DNA of 64,000 nt from Myrmaecium sp. VS I D KN 1 (lineage: Eukaryota; Ascomycota; Dothideomycetes; Valsariales; Valsariaceae). Shown one piece after another: positions 11,549 through 28,680 of the stretch. The notes beneath the pieces are model-generated. The model was not told the DNA's origin, made no database searches, and worked only from the letters and a program-made list of their open reading frames with translations. The stretch lies in the NCBI GenBank assembly GCA_019775845.1, contig JADQAV010000002.1, positions 186,001 through 250,000 of the forward strand, given 5' to 3'. A program made the translations under genes and the position numbers. How positions within the stretch are numbered: position 1 is the stretch's first letter; the number at the start of each line of letters is the position of its first letter.

Positions 11549-12859
11549 TATATGTATGGCTTGTATGGATATAAACATGCATGGGTTGGGTTGTATGTAT
11601 GTAGTAGGGGATCAGTGTGAGGGCGGTGGATGGGAGAGGTGCCAAGCAAGTGAGGAGGATGAAGGTGAGAACATTGAAGAAGGATGCGGCCGGGGCTGCA
11701 CAAGGAATGCGAGCGGAACGGTCTAGACGCGGCCGATTCTGGACCTGCCGCCCCTCCCTCCCCTCCCCTCCCCTCCCTCCCCGCTCACTGGCTAGGTGGC
11801 CCCTCCCTCCCTCTTTCTCTCTGGCTCTTCTGTTCTCCCTGCTTTTTTTGCTTGTTCCCCCGACGTGCGTCCGTCCAGTTGTGAGTCGTCGAGTGGTGTT
11901 TTTTTAGTGAACTTGTTTTGGGTTTAGTTGGGTGTTCGCCTGGGTCCCCAGTCAGCGTCGATGCGTTCGGGGCAATCATATCCCATCAGCAGCTCTCCCG
12001 CTCTTCCAGTAGGTTCAAGTTCCATGTTCGGTGGTTGTTTGTCAGGCGCGACAGCCCCGGGGTTCCTGCTGTAGAGAAGAAGAAACCGCGCGGAGGGTCA
12101 GTCAGACAAGGCAAAGGTAAGGCAAATAAAAAAGCAGAGTAGAGCAAAGAGGAAGCACAGCACAGTATAGCAAACGGCTGTGATATCATCCTCTTCCTCT
12201 ATATCTTCTCCCTCTTCCACTTCCACTTCCACTTCCTCATTCTGATCCTCTCTCCCTCTCCGTCCGCCTCCGCCTCCGCCAACTGTTCCTCCTCCTCCTC
12301 CTCCCCCCCTCCCCCGACCAGCCATCCCCGTATTCTCTCACCTGCATCTTGCAGCCTGCCAGGCAGGGAAAACCGACCAGGAACAGCTCACGTCGCTCCG
12401 ACCAGCCAGCCCGGCTGCACAGCCAGCCATACCAAACGAACAGCAAACCGCCTGCTGTTGTCCAATCTTTGCAACACTCCCCCTGCATCTCCCCTTCGAA
12501 TTTTTTTTCCCTCGGGTTCTCCCCTTCCACGTCCTCCACCGTTTCGTTCCACCCGCTCACTCACTCACTCACTCACTCGGTCCTTCCGTTCCTCTATTCA
12601 TCACCATCTGTACCCTCCGTTGTCGTGTGCCTATCCCTCTACCTATACACTTACTTACCTCAACTACCGTGCACTCCCCTGCTACATTTCGCCGTTCTTA
12701 TCGCCCAAGCCAGCTGCTGGTCTTACTCTGCTCCTCTACCACTGCTACCACATCGCACACTGCGCTTTGGACTGGCACTGGCACTGGCACTGCACCCACA
12801 CGCGCAACACAAGCACGCCACACGCACATCCATACAACACAGATACAATCTGTTCAAGG

Positions 12860-12962
12860 CGCGCACGCACACACACACACACACACACATACATCAAACA
12901 CACACAGATACACCTACAGAGACACACCCACCCACCCACACACATACACACACACACACTGC
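12860..12962. repeat. CA-rich microsatellite cluster
   Basis: Several (CA)n runs (ACACAC...) with CCCA and CATA interruptions over about 100 bp, preceded at about 12548-12575 by an (ACTC)n run and at about 12775-12792 by CACTGG units. All are consistent with slipped-strand expansion in non-coding DNA. Confidence 0.85.
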
Positions 12963-13726
12963 CCCACGGCAAGGCAAGGCAAGACACACACAATACCGGC
13001 AGCCAGGCAAGGTTTGTCATCCCCGTGACCGGCGGATTGCTATTGGGAGGTTCTGGTTATCAGGCCGCGACTCGCTGGCTGTTGGCCCTGTCGCTGCGTG
13101 GTGCTTGCTGTGTGGTGTGCCTTGCTGCTGGCTGCTGGTTGCTGGCTGCTTTGCTGCTTGCTCCTCGCGCTGCTGCTTGCTGCTTGCTGCTCGCTATTTA
13201 CTCGCTGCTCGCTGTTTGCTTGCTTCGTGCTCGACTCGTCGACGAGGTTTGGCTTTCCTTCTCGCAGGTGCTGTGGATCGATCAAGCTCACACCCTAAAC
13301 GCGGTACGACGACCTTTCCCACTACCGATAACTTAACACTGCCGGACTGGTTGGCGGCCTGGCGGACTGGTGGACTGGCGGACGACTACTGGGCCCTGGC
13401 CGAAGGAGACCCTTCCGCGAACCCACACTTCCCCCCTCCAACCTCCAACTCTCCAACCTCCAACCTCGTACGCACGCACGCCCGCCCCGGGCACGCACAG
13501 CTCGCGCCCACTTTTTGGTCCGCACTGCCTGCCCATTGCTCCATCACTGATCACAGCCACCTTGGCGATCTGCCGCCACAGCCAATCTGACCGGCCAGCC
13601 TGATCCGTCACGGCTAGAGGAGCGCTCGTCCTGTCGCCCTAGGGCCATCAAAAGCGGCATCGCCAGCCTCTCGCCCGTCCCCTTGCTCGTGTCCCTCCAC
13701 TCCCTTGCACCTGGTCGACCGCGAAA

Positions 13727-13793
13727 CCGGCGAAACAGGCGCAACCGGCGAAACCGGCGAAACAGGCGAAACAGGCGACCAGGCGACCAAAGA
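13727..13793. repeat. 9-bp minisatellite (GAAACMGGC)
   Basis: About seven tandem copies of a 9-bp unit alternating GAAACCGGC, GAAACAGGC and GCAACCGGC, ending in GACCAGGC units, 70 bp upstream of the ATG of the next gene. Translated in that gene's frame it would read Gly-Glu-Thr repeats, but no ATG precedes it in frame, so it is taken as 5' UTR or promoter. Confidence 0.8.
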
Positions 13794-13863
13794 CCACCCA
13801 AGCCGTCCGTGGCCGTCCTCCCCAGGTCCTTACCTAATCTCGGCCGCGCAGTGCCCGCCAGTC

Positions 13864-15800
13864 ATGGATGGAGCCCCAGGTGCTCCTCCTTTTGCTTCCG
13901 CGCGCCGGCCCATCTCGCACTCTAATCTCACTCCTGCTGCCTCCGCCCCCAGTCCCTCCGATCAAGTTGCGCTCCCGTCATTAGACCGCCGGGAGCCCTT
14001 GACCACCTCCCAGCTGGGTTTCCCTACGCCAGCCGACGAGGACTTTGCCCTCGACGGAACCGAAGATGTGGTTTTCGGAAGCTCTGCATCATCCTATTCA
14101 CACGACCCTCTTCTGCCCGCGCACCCTCACCCCTCACCACCCGCCTTCCCGGACGCCGTGCCCACTGTCGCATCCCCCGGAGGCTTCTTCCCGCACGCAT
14201 CCACCCCTCTCCACGACTCCCAGTCCGACTCGCACGCCTACTTCTTTCCCTCCGACCTGGAGACCGGCTTGCTCCCCTCCGTCGATCTCGCGACCCCTCC
14301 GCTCGTCAAGCCTGGCCATAGCTTGCGTCTGCCCTCGTTCAACGCCCTTGGTATCGCCGCTCCCCATCCGGATCGCATCGTCGAGAACCAAGGCCACGGC
14401 TTCTCCAACCTGGGCGCAGGCCCGCCGTCCAAGCCGGAGGACCCCCTCCACACCTTGAGCCCCCACCAGCCACATCTTCACCACTTCGTCAACCCCATCA
14501 CTCCACCGGAGGATAGTCCGGACAACCGGATCAACTGGGGGAGGTTCCCCCGCATGGTGAAGACGGGCGCCATGGCTTCACCGGTCATGTCGGACCCGGA
14601 GAGCAATGCTCCGTTAGAAGTGGGCGACAGCGCACACCCTCCGGAACACCAGGCCCTGGATCAGAGTGCCTTCGTCCTCTTGCACAACGTGCCTCCGTGG
14701 CTGCAAGGTGCTTTGGGCATCGTCGGTAAGAGCGCGCGGAACTTGCGCGCGAGCACCTTTTAGCTGACGATCATCCAGTACATAACGTGCATACGGTGTC
14801 CGGAAGGCAGTCGAACTCGGTCAAAGTCCTGTCGCACGCGCTGCCGTGCCCATCGTCGACGGGACATGCGTTTCCCATGGTGATCAACGCGATCCACGAG
14901 TCGGTACCACCGATGTCGACGTTCTGGATCAATGTCTTCCACGCCGTGCCCGGCCGATTCAACCTGGGCGATCTGCCGACGTCGCCACCAAGCACGCCCG
15001 GTCCAGCGATTGGCGGCGAGGATTACTTCACGACGAAGATATTTGACAGCGCCGTTCCGGTGTCGGACTACCAGGGCGACACGACTGTGCTGCCGCGGAG
15101 CAGTCCGAATCCGGCCGTCCAGCCGTTAACGGTGAACGTGTCGATCGTGGAGAGGTACATTCCTCCCACGAGCTCCAATGAGTTCAGGGACCTCTTCACC
15201 ATCACCGCCCGTTCTTTCCTGGTCGATCGACTCACGGAACTGACACCCGACAACGGCACACTGCTCTTCATCTATCCCACACGGACGGGTGGTCGGACAT
15301 TCATGAGGGAGTATTTGGGACCGATCCTCGACCCTCTCCTTCGCGGTATGGCCGTGGAGCACGGGCTCTCGGCGGATTTGGGCGCGAGCATAGGGCCGAT
15401 GCCGGCGGTCCACGACCTCTTCGAGTTCAACGACATGCGCGCCCGGCTGGAGGATTTCATGCTGGACCTCAGCCACCGGAGCGACTCGCTGATCCGGTTC
15501 CCGCAGCTGCCGCGGATGCAGTACGAGCTGGTGTACTCGTCGAGGCAGGAGGTGATGCTGGACCGGGCCACGTGGGCGCAGGACTGGTGGATCAAGCAGG
15601 AGAAGCCGCGGGTGCGGGCGGCGGTGACGAAGTACAAGGTGCGCAAGTCGACGGACGAGATCATGCCGATCGACCTGATCCAGCGCATCCTGGACGGCGT
15701 CGTGAAGCAGGAGTACCCGGGCGTGAACGGAACGGCGGGCGGGCCGCAGCGCGGCGTGGAGGTGGGCGTGTTCGTCATCAGGAAGACGGCGGCGGAGTAG
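13864..15800 (+). CDS. Conserved-looking protein of unknown function (627 aa)
   Basis: Predicted exons 13864..14725 and 14779..15800. The 53-nt intron runs GTAAGA...CATCCAG, and G joins TA to make Val so the frame continues. The N-terminal 270 residues are disordered (Pro/Ser/His-rich). The C-terminal 330 residues look globular. They include YFTTKIFDSAVPVSDYQG, a segment ending GTLLFIYPTRTGGRTF that resembles a beta-strand/loop of a Rossmann-like fold, and a cluster of charged helices with paired tryptophans (AQDWWIKQEKPR). I do not recognise the family; a methyltransferase-like fold is only a guess. The ATG at 13864 is the first in frame after the minisatellite. The long, repeat-rich upstream region resembles those of fungal developmental regulators, but no DNA-binding domain is visible. 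Confidence 0.72.
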
Positions 15801-17416
15801 GAAAGGACAAGGATACGCTTGGGATGGTCGAACGACTGGTTTGGGGAAAGGAGGATGCGAGCATAAGATGGCGCGGGGGGTTTAGTGGGAAATGGAAATG
15901 GGATCGTAATGAGAAAGATGATTCGTTTGAGCTTATTTACATACATACATACATTACCTTTTTTTTCTTTCTTCTTCACCTCTCTTCTTATTCTTCTTTC
16001 CTTTTTTATTGTTCGATGAAAAGGGTTGGGATTTAGGAGTGATGAGAGCGGTTTATAGAGATTCTGAAAGCTATGCTTAACTTTACTTTTTGGAAGTGCT
16101 GCTGCTATTTCTTTTTTTTTTTTTTTTTTTCCTTCCTGTTTCTTGCTTTTTCCTACTTTTGTTCCACATCTCTTTCTCTTCGTTTAGAGGGGTGGAAGGA
16201 TCTCCCATCCTCCCTCACCCTACCCTCTTCCTCTCACTCTACCCTACTTCCTGTTAACTCGTTCACACATTAGATTCCCCCTGTTGTCCCAGCTTTCGTT
16301 CGTTTCTCATACAGCGCAAAGGAGCGAAGTCCAAACCATTCCACTCCATTCCACCGTGAAGCGTAACGTTATCCATCCCTGACCATCACTCGCAAGCCAA
16401 CCTCATCATCTCCTATTTCTTCCTACATATACGACATACGCATTTCGTGCTACCGTGCTGAAAACGGCGGATTTTGATTCGGGCTCTCCGGTTGTTTTTC
16501 TTTTCCTTTTCCTTTTTCTTCCTTTCTTCAATTCATTTCCCGGAAGATGAGGAGGGGTGGTTGGTGCTGAAATCAAGTACCACCAATTCGAAAATCAATG
16601 AAAATACCTTGTTGCTGCAATCCATCGTGAATACTGGATCGATCATTCGAGAGCAGTTTTACGCGAAAGTAGAACCCTGGACCTCGGCTCGAGTTGCCGG
16701 TGCTGCTTGTCTCTGCATGGCCTTATCGCCTTATTGTTGCCTCGTTGCCTGATTATGGACCTTTGACTTTCTCGCCCTCTTTCGCAGACGTTGGGAAGAG
16801 ATTTGCCGAGTAGATTCTACCACTACTCACTGATAATTATAGCCTCGAGTGACGTGGCCATCTTTGATATTGCTTTGTAGTATCGCTTTCAGGTTAGTGA
16901 TTTTGAGATTTATCCGTGTTTCCTTCCTCTTTTTTTTCGCTCTGCGCTTTTCCCTTCATTGTTACCACAGGTATCTTCTTGTCTCTCGCTCTCTATATAA
17001 GCCCTTCTCTGTGATTCCTCCATTTTTTTTTCTCCTCTTCGTATTGACGAAGGGGAAGGTTTACCGTCTTCTTTTTCTCCTCTTCTTCATCCTTCTGTCT
17101 CCGTTCAAAATATTCTTCTCTCTTCAGTCCCTTTTACATCTCTGTCGTTTCAAACTCCGTTCCATACAGTCATCGGGGGGAGTTTCCATGCCAGATATCA
17201 TCTTCCTTCTCCGCGATCCAACGAAGCTGACGCTGGATTTCGCAAGCCAGAAACCTTTTCAGATCTTCAGCCCAGCTTAACTCGACACCCTCGGTCTCTT
17301 CAGAACCCCTCTCCGTCGACATCCAGAGATCCCACAGGCCACCAGCACGACGCCGCCAGGCGCCGCAACCCACCTAACCTCCTCACGTCAGAAGAAGAAG
17401 CAGTCCGCCTGCCACC
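15801..17416. other. Intergenic region between the 627-aa protein gene and RPC9
   Basis: About 1.6 kb, T-rich on the + strand with poly-T and CTT/TTC runs (notably around 16110-16131, 16498-16530 and 17020-17130). The first part is likely 3' UTR and the last ~200 bp promoter of RPC9. The short open frames are hydrophobic low-complexity translations of T-rich DNA and were not called. Confidence 0.45.
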
Positions 17417-18035
17417 ATGAAGGTCCATCCCCTCCCTCCTCCATACCCACCCACCCCACCATCCCCACTAACCACCTCCAACCCTCCAGATCCTCGAAGC
17501 CCAATCCGCCGTCCTCTCCAACTACGAAGTCCTTCAAATCGCCCAGGAGCAACAATCCGAATACGCCGGCACCGACGGCACAGGGCGGAAACGTCGCATG
17601 CCCAAGAACCTCGAGCGCGTGCTCAAAGACGTACGTCCCCTCCCCCTAAACCCGCCCCCCCCCCCCCATCCAACCTAGATCTAACACACCTCACAGCTAC
17701 AAACCCACCTCCTCCGCCCCAGCGCCTCGCCCCTCGCCCCGGGGCCCGAGAACCGCTATTCGCCCGCGGCCATCGGGCGGCTCTTCACGCGGCTGCGCAC
17801 CGCCGGCGTCGCGCTGGAGAAGGGCGAGGCGCTCATGCTGGTGAACCTGCGCCCGGCCGATTTGGCGCAGCTCGAGTGCGTGGTGGAGGAGGCGGGCACC
17901 CGGTTTACGGACGACCAGCTCGAGCTGATTCTTCGGCTGGTGCGGGAGGAGTTGGGTGGGGTGGAGCCTGTGGAGCAGGAGGATGGGGAGGGGGAGGAGG
18001 GGGATGGAGGGGATGAGAGGATGGCGGATGCGTGA
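17417..18035 (+). CDS. RPC9: RNA polymerase III subunit RPC9 (RPC17/CGRP-RCP family)
   Basis: Predicted exons 17417..17422, 17490..17630 and 17697..18035 (161 aa). The first exon is only ATG AAG; GTCCAT begins intron 1 and CCTCCAG ends it. Intron 2 is GTACGT...CTCACAG. The joined N-terminus MKILEAQSAVLSNYEVLQI is the family hallmark. An HRDC-like helical domain follows, with RLRTAGVALEKGEALMLVNLRP and TDDQLELILRLVREEL, and the protein ends in an acidic tail. RPC9 pairs with RPC8 (the Rpb4/Rpb7-like stalk) and helps recruit TFIIIB for transcription of tRNA and 5S genes. The very small first exon makes the gene easy to mis-start. The convergent neighbour is AROM. Confidence 0.88.
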
Positions 18036-18532
18036 GCGGAGGTTTTTGTTTGAGCTTTTCTTCTATTTCCTTTTTCTGCTGCCTTGTCTCTTCCTATGTG
18101 AGTTCTTTTTCCTCCGATGGACCCTTCGGCGGACATGAGAGATGTTGGGAGGAATTTTGGACGATACTTGACCAGGTGTTATACAGATTGAAACAGGAAC
18201 GTAATTTCTTGATCCGAGGTTGCTACCCTCTCTCCTTCCTCCCCTTTTAGGCAACCAAAACCAGACATATCACCATGCACTCCAAGGAGGAAACCCAAGG
18301 AGTAAATCATCGCACAAAGTCAACGTGTAAAATCTCTTGAAAATCTCATCTAATACAACACTTCATAGTCAACCCATCCATGCTAACCCCCATGCTCTTT
18401 TTTGTAGTTCCCTCGCCCTCACAACACTCATAACATGCCAATGCATCACCCTTTCTCCTCTGTGTGAAGACAAGTGTGACTACACACATCTCACAAGCCT
18501 CAAAACAGCCCAATCACAGATGGCCTGCCTTT
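18036..18532. other. Convergent 3' region between RPC9 and AROM
   Basis: About 500 bp containing the 3' UTRs of two genes that face each other. No open frame of interest or repeat was seen. Confidence 0.5.
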
Positions 18533-24221
<5,689 letters not shown>

Positions 24222-24319
24222 GGGCTCCACCGCGATTCGAACGCGGGACCTCCTGCAATTTGTGGCTATTCAATGAAGAGAAACCCAAAGCAGGAATCAT
24301 ACCACTAGACCATGAAGCC
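24222..24319 (-). tRNA. tRNA-Pro (anticodon TGG) with intron
   Basis: Acceptor strands GGCTTCA and TGGAGCC pair with one G-T pair. The D arm has TGGTCTAGTGGTATGA, the anticodon stem is CCTGC/GCAGG, and the T arm contains CGCGTTCGAATCGCG. The anticodon TGG lies at 24287..24285. An intron of about 26 nt (24283..24258) follows position 37, the standard place for nuclear tRNA introns. The A and B boxes are intact and T5 terminators follow, so it should be expressed. Confidence 0.93.
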
Positions 24320-26150
24320 GATGGTTTGACTGGATCAGATAACTGATGAAAGAGTTAAAATTTTTGTTGAATATAATTAGCTGAATAATGGTTTATTTAG
24401 GCTGTGATAGAAGGTTTGAGGTGCGCGGGTGAGTAGCGCTTACTTTGACTGGTTGGGCGCTTCAGAGGGGGGCGTTTGGGTGGATCGGGAGGGGTTTTAT
24501 GTGGGGGAGTTGCGTGGTGGGCGGGGTATTGGGTGTTGAAGTGTTGTGTGGAAGGAAGCTGGTGATGGGTGGACGTCTCTCGTTACGGCACTGCTTACTG
24601 AAGGGATGGAATCAGGAACAGTTATTTCTGGCGGGCTTGAATTGTGCAGAGTCAGGTAGCTAGGCAGTGGACATGGAAATGTTGAGGAAAGACTTGTGCT
24701 GGAGGTTTAGTAAGTTTTCTTTGCTTGAAAGTTTGTTTTCTTCTATATATTTTGTCCTTCTATTGATTTTATATAAAATTCCCGAATTATATTTACTTAT
24801 TCACCTTCTGATTGATTGTAACCCCACAAACTCCCTTTAAGAAGAAATAAGAAGATACAATAAGTCATCCCGCAGGTTTCTAAAGCTATATCAGTATATC
24901 TACCGGCTAAAGCACTTCTTTCGAAGACGAGAAGGTCGAAGGGCGACAGCTGTACCTTACGTACGAGTACTTGGAAGGATGTCCAATTTATAATCCCATC
25001 AAGCACGCTTCCATGATCGACACATAACAGCTAGACGAAGGATCTTCCTTCCAGAATCCCAACTCCTACGCTAGAATCCTACGATGATGCATCTGCATCG
25101 TCCAACGATGTCGGAAGATAGACACCTATTTTAAGGGTCCTTCACAGCCTATCCATCTCCCGACTCCGCTCGCGCACCGACCCCGGCCGGCGGCGGAACA
25201 GCTACAGTGGGTACGCGGCTTCGGAAGTGAGACAGAAGTTAGTACCTCTTCGGATCCGCTGGACTCGGAGGACGAATCCAAGAAGAGGAAAAAAAGGAGG
25301 AGAAGGAGCCCCAAAACAGTTGGCACACTGACTCGAAAAGGCAATCAACCTCCTGGAAACAGATAGGAGGTACATATTTACGTCCAAGAAGCCCTCCCTT
25401 TACGTGGCCAGCCCGAACCAAGCGGGAACCACCAATGACTGGAAGTGGAAATGGTTTTGGAGAGGGGGACGGACGGAAAGGGAGGAGTGGCCCATGTTAA
25501 GATATCCGCCGGGGCTATCCTCCCCACGGCAAGGCTCGGTCGCACTGGGTTCGTGAATTTGACCGCGATGGGGCCAGAACTTTTTTTGCCCAGATGATCT
25601 CTTTTTTGACAGGAACGGAGAGGGACGGGGAAACTCCAGTGTCCCTGTACCATGGCGGCGGTGCTTTTGCTGAGCTACATAGGTAGTGTCGAGTGCGATG
25701 TAGATGTTGCGATGGGATATATGTGTAGTCGTGCTATTGCATGCCTTGTGACTGCGAACCAGTTGTGTCCCCGTAGGTAAGAACAAGGATGATGGCAAGG
25801 ACCCGCGGAGCGGCCAGCTACGCTGTCCCTTGCGCCCCCGCAGCCGAGGCAAGGTGGCACTTGCAGCTTGTCTTGTCTTGTCTTGCGCTTGTCGGCGGCG
25901 GGCAAAGGAAGGGGAGAGAGGGACAGCTCCGCCCCACCAGACCACCGCCTTCCCGCACGATAAAGGGGTAAGATTGACGACAGCCCACGGCGAAGGAATT
26001 CTAGCAAAGCAGTGCCTGCGTCGATAACTATCAGTAGAGTACTTAAGGCTGCTGGAAGGACAACCGCACTTCCTCCTATCCCCCCTCCCTCTGGCCGTAT
26101 CCGCATAAGCCTTCGCCTCCACATTTCCCATCGACATTCACATTCTCACG
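24320..26150. other. Intergenic region with an AT-rich stretch
   Basis: The segment at about 24350-24800 is clearly more AT-rich than its surroundings (for example the TATATATTTTG and TTTTATATAAAATT blocks). From about 25.8 kb the DNA becomes the promoter of the aldehyde dehydrogenase gene. A 245-codon open frame on the minus strand at 25400-26137 has no recognisable features and overlaps that promoter, so it was not called. Confidence 0.4.
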
Positions 26151-27948
26151 ATGGCTTCCCAAATCCCCGAGATGGAATACACCAAGATCGAGGCGATCCC
26201 GGACATGGTCGCGGGTTTGCGCAAGACCTTCCGCGCCCAAAAGACCCGGCCGTTGGAGTATCGGCTGGTGCAGCTGAGGAAGCTGTGGTGGGGGTAAGCA
26301 ATATCACTAATCTACATGCCCCCGACCCCCTTTCGCATCTTACCATCAACTACACCGATCGCGCTGGCTGACCGGCATACAGATTGCACGACAATGAAGC
26401 CCTCCTGCTGGAGGCGCTCAAGTGCGACCTCAACAAGAGTCGGCTGGAGTCCGTCTTCACCGAACTGGGGTGGATTAAGAGTGACATCGTTCACATCTGC
26501 AACAACCTCAAGAAGTGGATGAAGGACGAGCCGCTCGAGGACACGCCCATCTTCTTCAAGTTTAACTGCCCCAAGTTCCGCAAGGAGCCCATGGGAACGG
26601 TGTTGGTCATTGGGTGAGTCTCCGTGATTCCCTTTCTCTTGTCAATATCACCACTGTAGTCCCCCTCTGGCCTTGCCTTCCGCTGCCCCTGAATGCGTTC
26701 CCTATGTTCTTCCAATCAGTTTATTCATACCTTACTAGTGCTTTCAACTTCCCTGTCTTCCTCTCCCTCGGTCCTTTCATCGGTACCATTGCGGCCGGCT
26801 GTACCGCCGTCCTCAAGCCCTCGGAATCCTCTCCGGCCACCGCCATGGTCCTTCAGAAGATCATCACCGAGTATCTGGATCCGGAGGCGTACACCTGCGC
26901 CCAAGGCGGCATCCCAGAAACCTCCGCGCTCCTCGACCAGAAGTGGGACAAGATCTGCTTCACCGGCTCCCCCCGCACCGGCTCCATCATCGCCAAAAAG
27001 GCGGCCGAAACCCTCACGCCCGTCATGCTCGAGCTGGGCGGCCGCAACCCGGCCATCCTCGCGCGGCACGCCAACCCCAAGCTCGCCGCCCGCCGGCTGC
27101 TCTGGGGCAAGATCATGAACGCCGGCCAGATCTGCCTGAGCCAGAACTACATCCTCATCGACGAGGCCCTCGTGCCCGAGTTCATCTCCGCCTTCAAGGA
27201 CGCCTACCGGGAATTCTACCCCAAGGGCGCCCTCAACGACCCAGACTACGCCCGCATCGTCAACCAGCGCGAGTTCGACCGGATCCGCACCATGCTCACC
27301 AACACGCAGGGCCAGATCCTGCACGGCGGCGCCATCGACGAGGCCACCCTGCGCATCGAGCCCACCCTCGTGCAAGTCTCCTCCCCCACCGACTCGCTCA
27401 TCAAAGACGAAAGCTTCGGCCCGCTCATCCCCATCCTGCCCGTCAAAGACCTGGACGAAGCGATCAAGATCGCGCGGGCCGTCGACCCGACACCGCTGGC
27501 CTGCTACCCCTTCGGCAACGACGCGGAGGTGCGGCGGGTGCTGGACGCGACGCTGTCGGGCGGGGCCTCGGTCAACGACGCGTACATGCACGCCTCCATC
27601 CTCACCGCGCCCCTCGGCGGCGTCGGCTCCTCCGGCACCGGCTCCCACCACGCCCGCTTCAGCTTCGACGCCTTTACTCACAAGCGCATCGTCACCGTCA
27701 CCCCGGCCTGGATGGAGCCCTTCCTCGCCGCCCGCTACCCCCCGTATACCGAGAGCAAGCTGAAGCAGCTGCTTTTTATGAGCGAGGTGAAGGCGGATTT
27801 TGACCGTGAGGGCCGTGTGCATCGGAGTTGGTTGGGCACGTTGCTGGGCCTGGGTGGTAAGGGCACCGGCGCGTTTGCCCGTTGGGCTGTTGTTGTCGCT
27901 TTGGCGGTGCTGTTGAAGAAGTATGGGGTCCAGGGTCGGTTGAACTGA
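26151..27948 (+). CDS. Fatty aldehyde dehydrogenase, ALDH3 class (HFD1-like)
   Basis: Predicted exons 26151..26293, 26383..26613 and 26739..27948 (527 aa). Introns run GTAAGC...CATACAG and GTGAGT...TTACTAG; the joins restore WWG-LHDNEALL and VLVIG-AFNFP. ALDH signatures are present: the Rossmann part, FTGSPRTG, catalytic-base Glu in MLELGGRNP and catalytic Cys in NAGQICLS (near residue 257). It also has the ALDH3-typical GGVGSSGTG..H block. A C-terminal hydrophobic segment (RWAVVVALAVLLKK) fits a tail anchor, as in enzymes that oxidise long-chain aldehydes at the ER, lipid droplets or outer mitochondrial membrane. Yeast HFD1 acts in sphingolipid breakdown and coenzyme Q head-group synthesis; which role applies here cannot be told from sequence. 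Confidence 0.93.
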
Positions 27949-28654
27949 GTTTAGTTTTTCTCATTCTCTTCTTCTTTCTTCTTATCTCCTGTGTTGGAGG
28001 AAAATGTAGGTTTTTGTATTGATACCGGAGAGGTGGGTTACGCAACGGAGCAAATCACAGGGTGGGTTGGGGGAGATATTCTTTTCTTATTCCTTTCTCT
28101 GGTTCTTTGGAGAGAGGTGTAGCGGGTGGGTTGGTTGGTTATTACTTGGTTCCGTCGTGTCGTTGCATTGACTCTACATATCCTATTCTTCAGTATATTT
28201 CCTTTTGTACCCACCATTCATCCATTGCTCACCACCAAGCCTTCGCGCCACAAAATATGTACTGTATGTATATGTATATGTATTTGTACTCCTATACCAA
28301 TACTACGCGCACCCTGTGCGCGACCTCTTCTCGTCTTGCCCAACTCTTTTTTGCGGTTGAGGGTGCGCGGTGAGGAAGGACGAACTACGCCTTTCTTCTT
28401 CTGTTTTTTTTTTTTCTTTTTCTCTTTTGCGGCTGCTGCAGCATCAGGAAATCAAGATTCTAGAAAAACTATTCTGAACGTTTTGCCAACCTCCCTTATT
28501 TATGGAGTTGATCTTCGGAGTGGCGGTGGGCGGAAAACCCATCGAAGAAATCCGGGTGAGGGTCGAGGGAGGGCTCCGAACGCCGAGTGCCGAGCGTCGG
28601 CGGTGACCATCTAGGGAAACGGATTTCTTTTTTCGCTGCCTGGAAAACCCCCCG

Positions 28655-28680
28655 TTTTTTTTTTTTTTTTTTTTTTTTTT
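28655..28680. repeat. Poly-T tract of about 26 bases
   Basis: An uninterrupted T homopolymer between CCCCG and GAAAAATG. It is the longest mononucleotide run in the window. It could be the tail of a minus-strand retroposed sequence, but no body of such an element was recognised next to it. Confidence 0.85.

Larger units (their letters stand above)
8551..13863. other. 5.3-kb region without a convincing gene, rich in simple repeats
   Basis: No open frame here shows a recognisable domain or balanced composition. The region contains C-rich direct repeats (about 9590-9645), GTAC/TACCTA-rich DNA (about 10195-10310), a MITE (11400..11548), CCCTC repeats (about 11755-11785), ACTC and CA microsatellites (12.5-12.96 kb), GCTGCTT-type repeats (13.1-13.26 kb) and a 9-bp minisatellite (13.73-13.79 kb). 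The last ~1.5 kb is pyrimidine-rich on the + strand and may be the promoter plus a long 5' UTR of the gene starting at 13864. Confidence 0.5.

Noticed and set aside
12349-13590. 413-codon open frame on the + strand
   Set aside because: It is a translation of CA, ACTC and GCTGCTT repeats (His-Thr, Leu-Ala-Cys runs) with no domain and no supportable splice structure; overlapping frames are equally open.
25400-26137. 245-codon open frame on the minus strand
   Set aside because: No recognisable features, overlaps the ALDH promoter, and several other frames in the same DNA are open.
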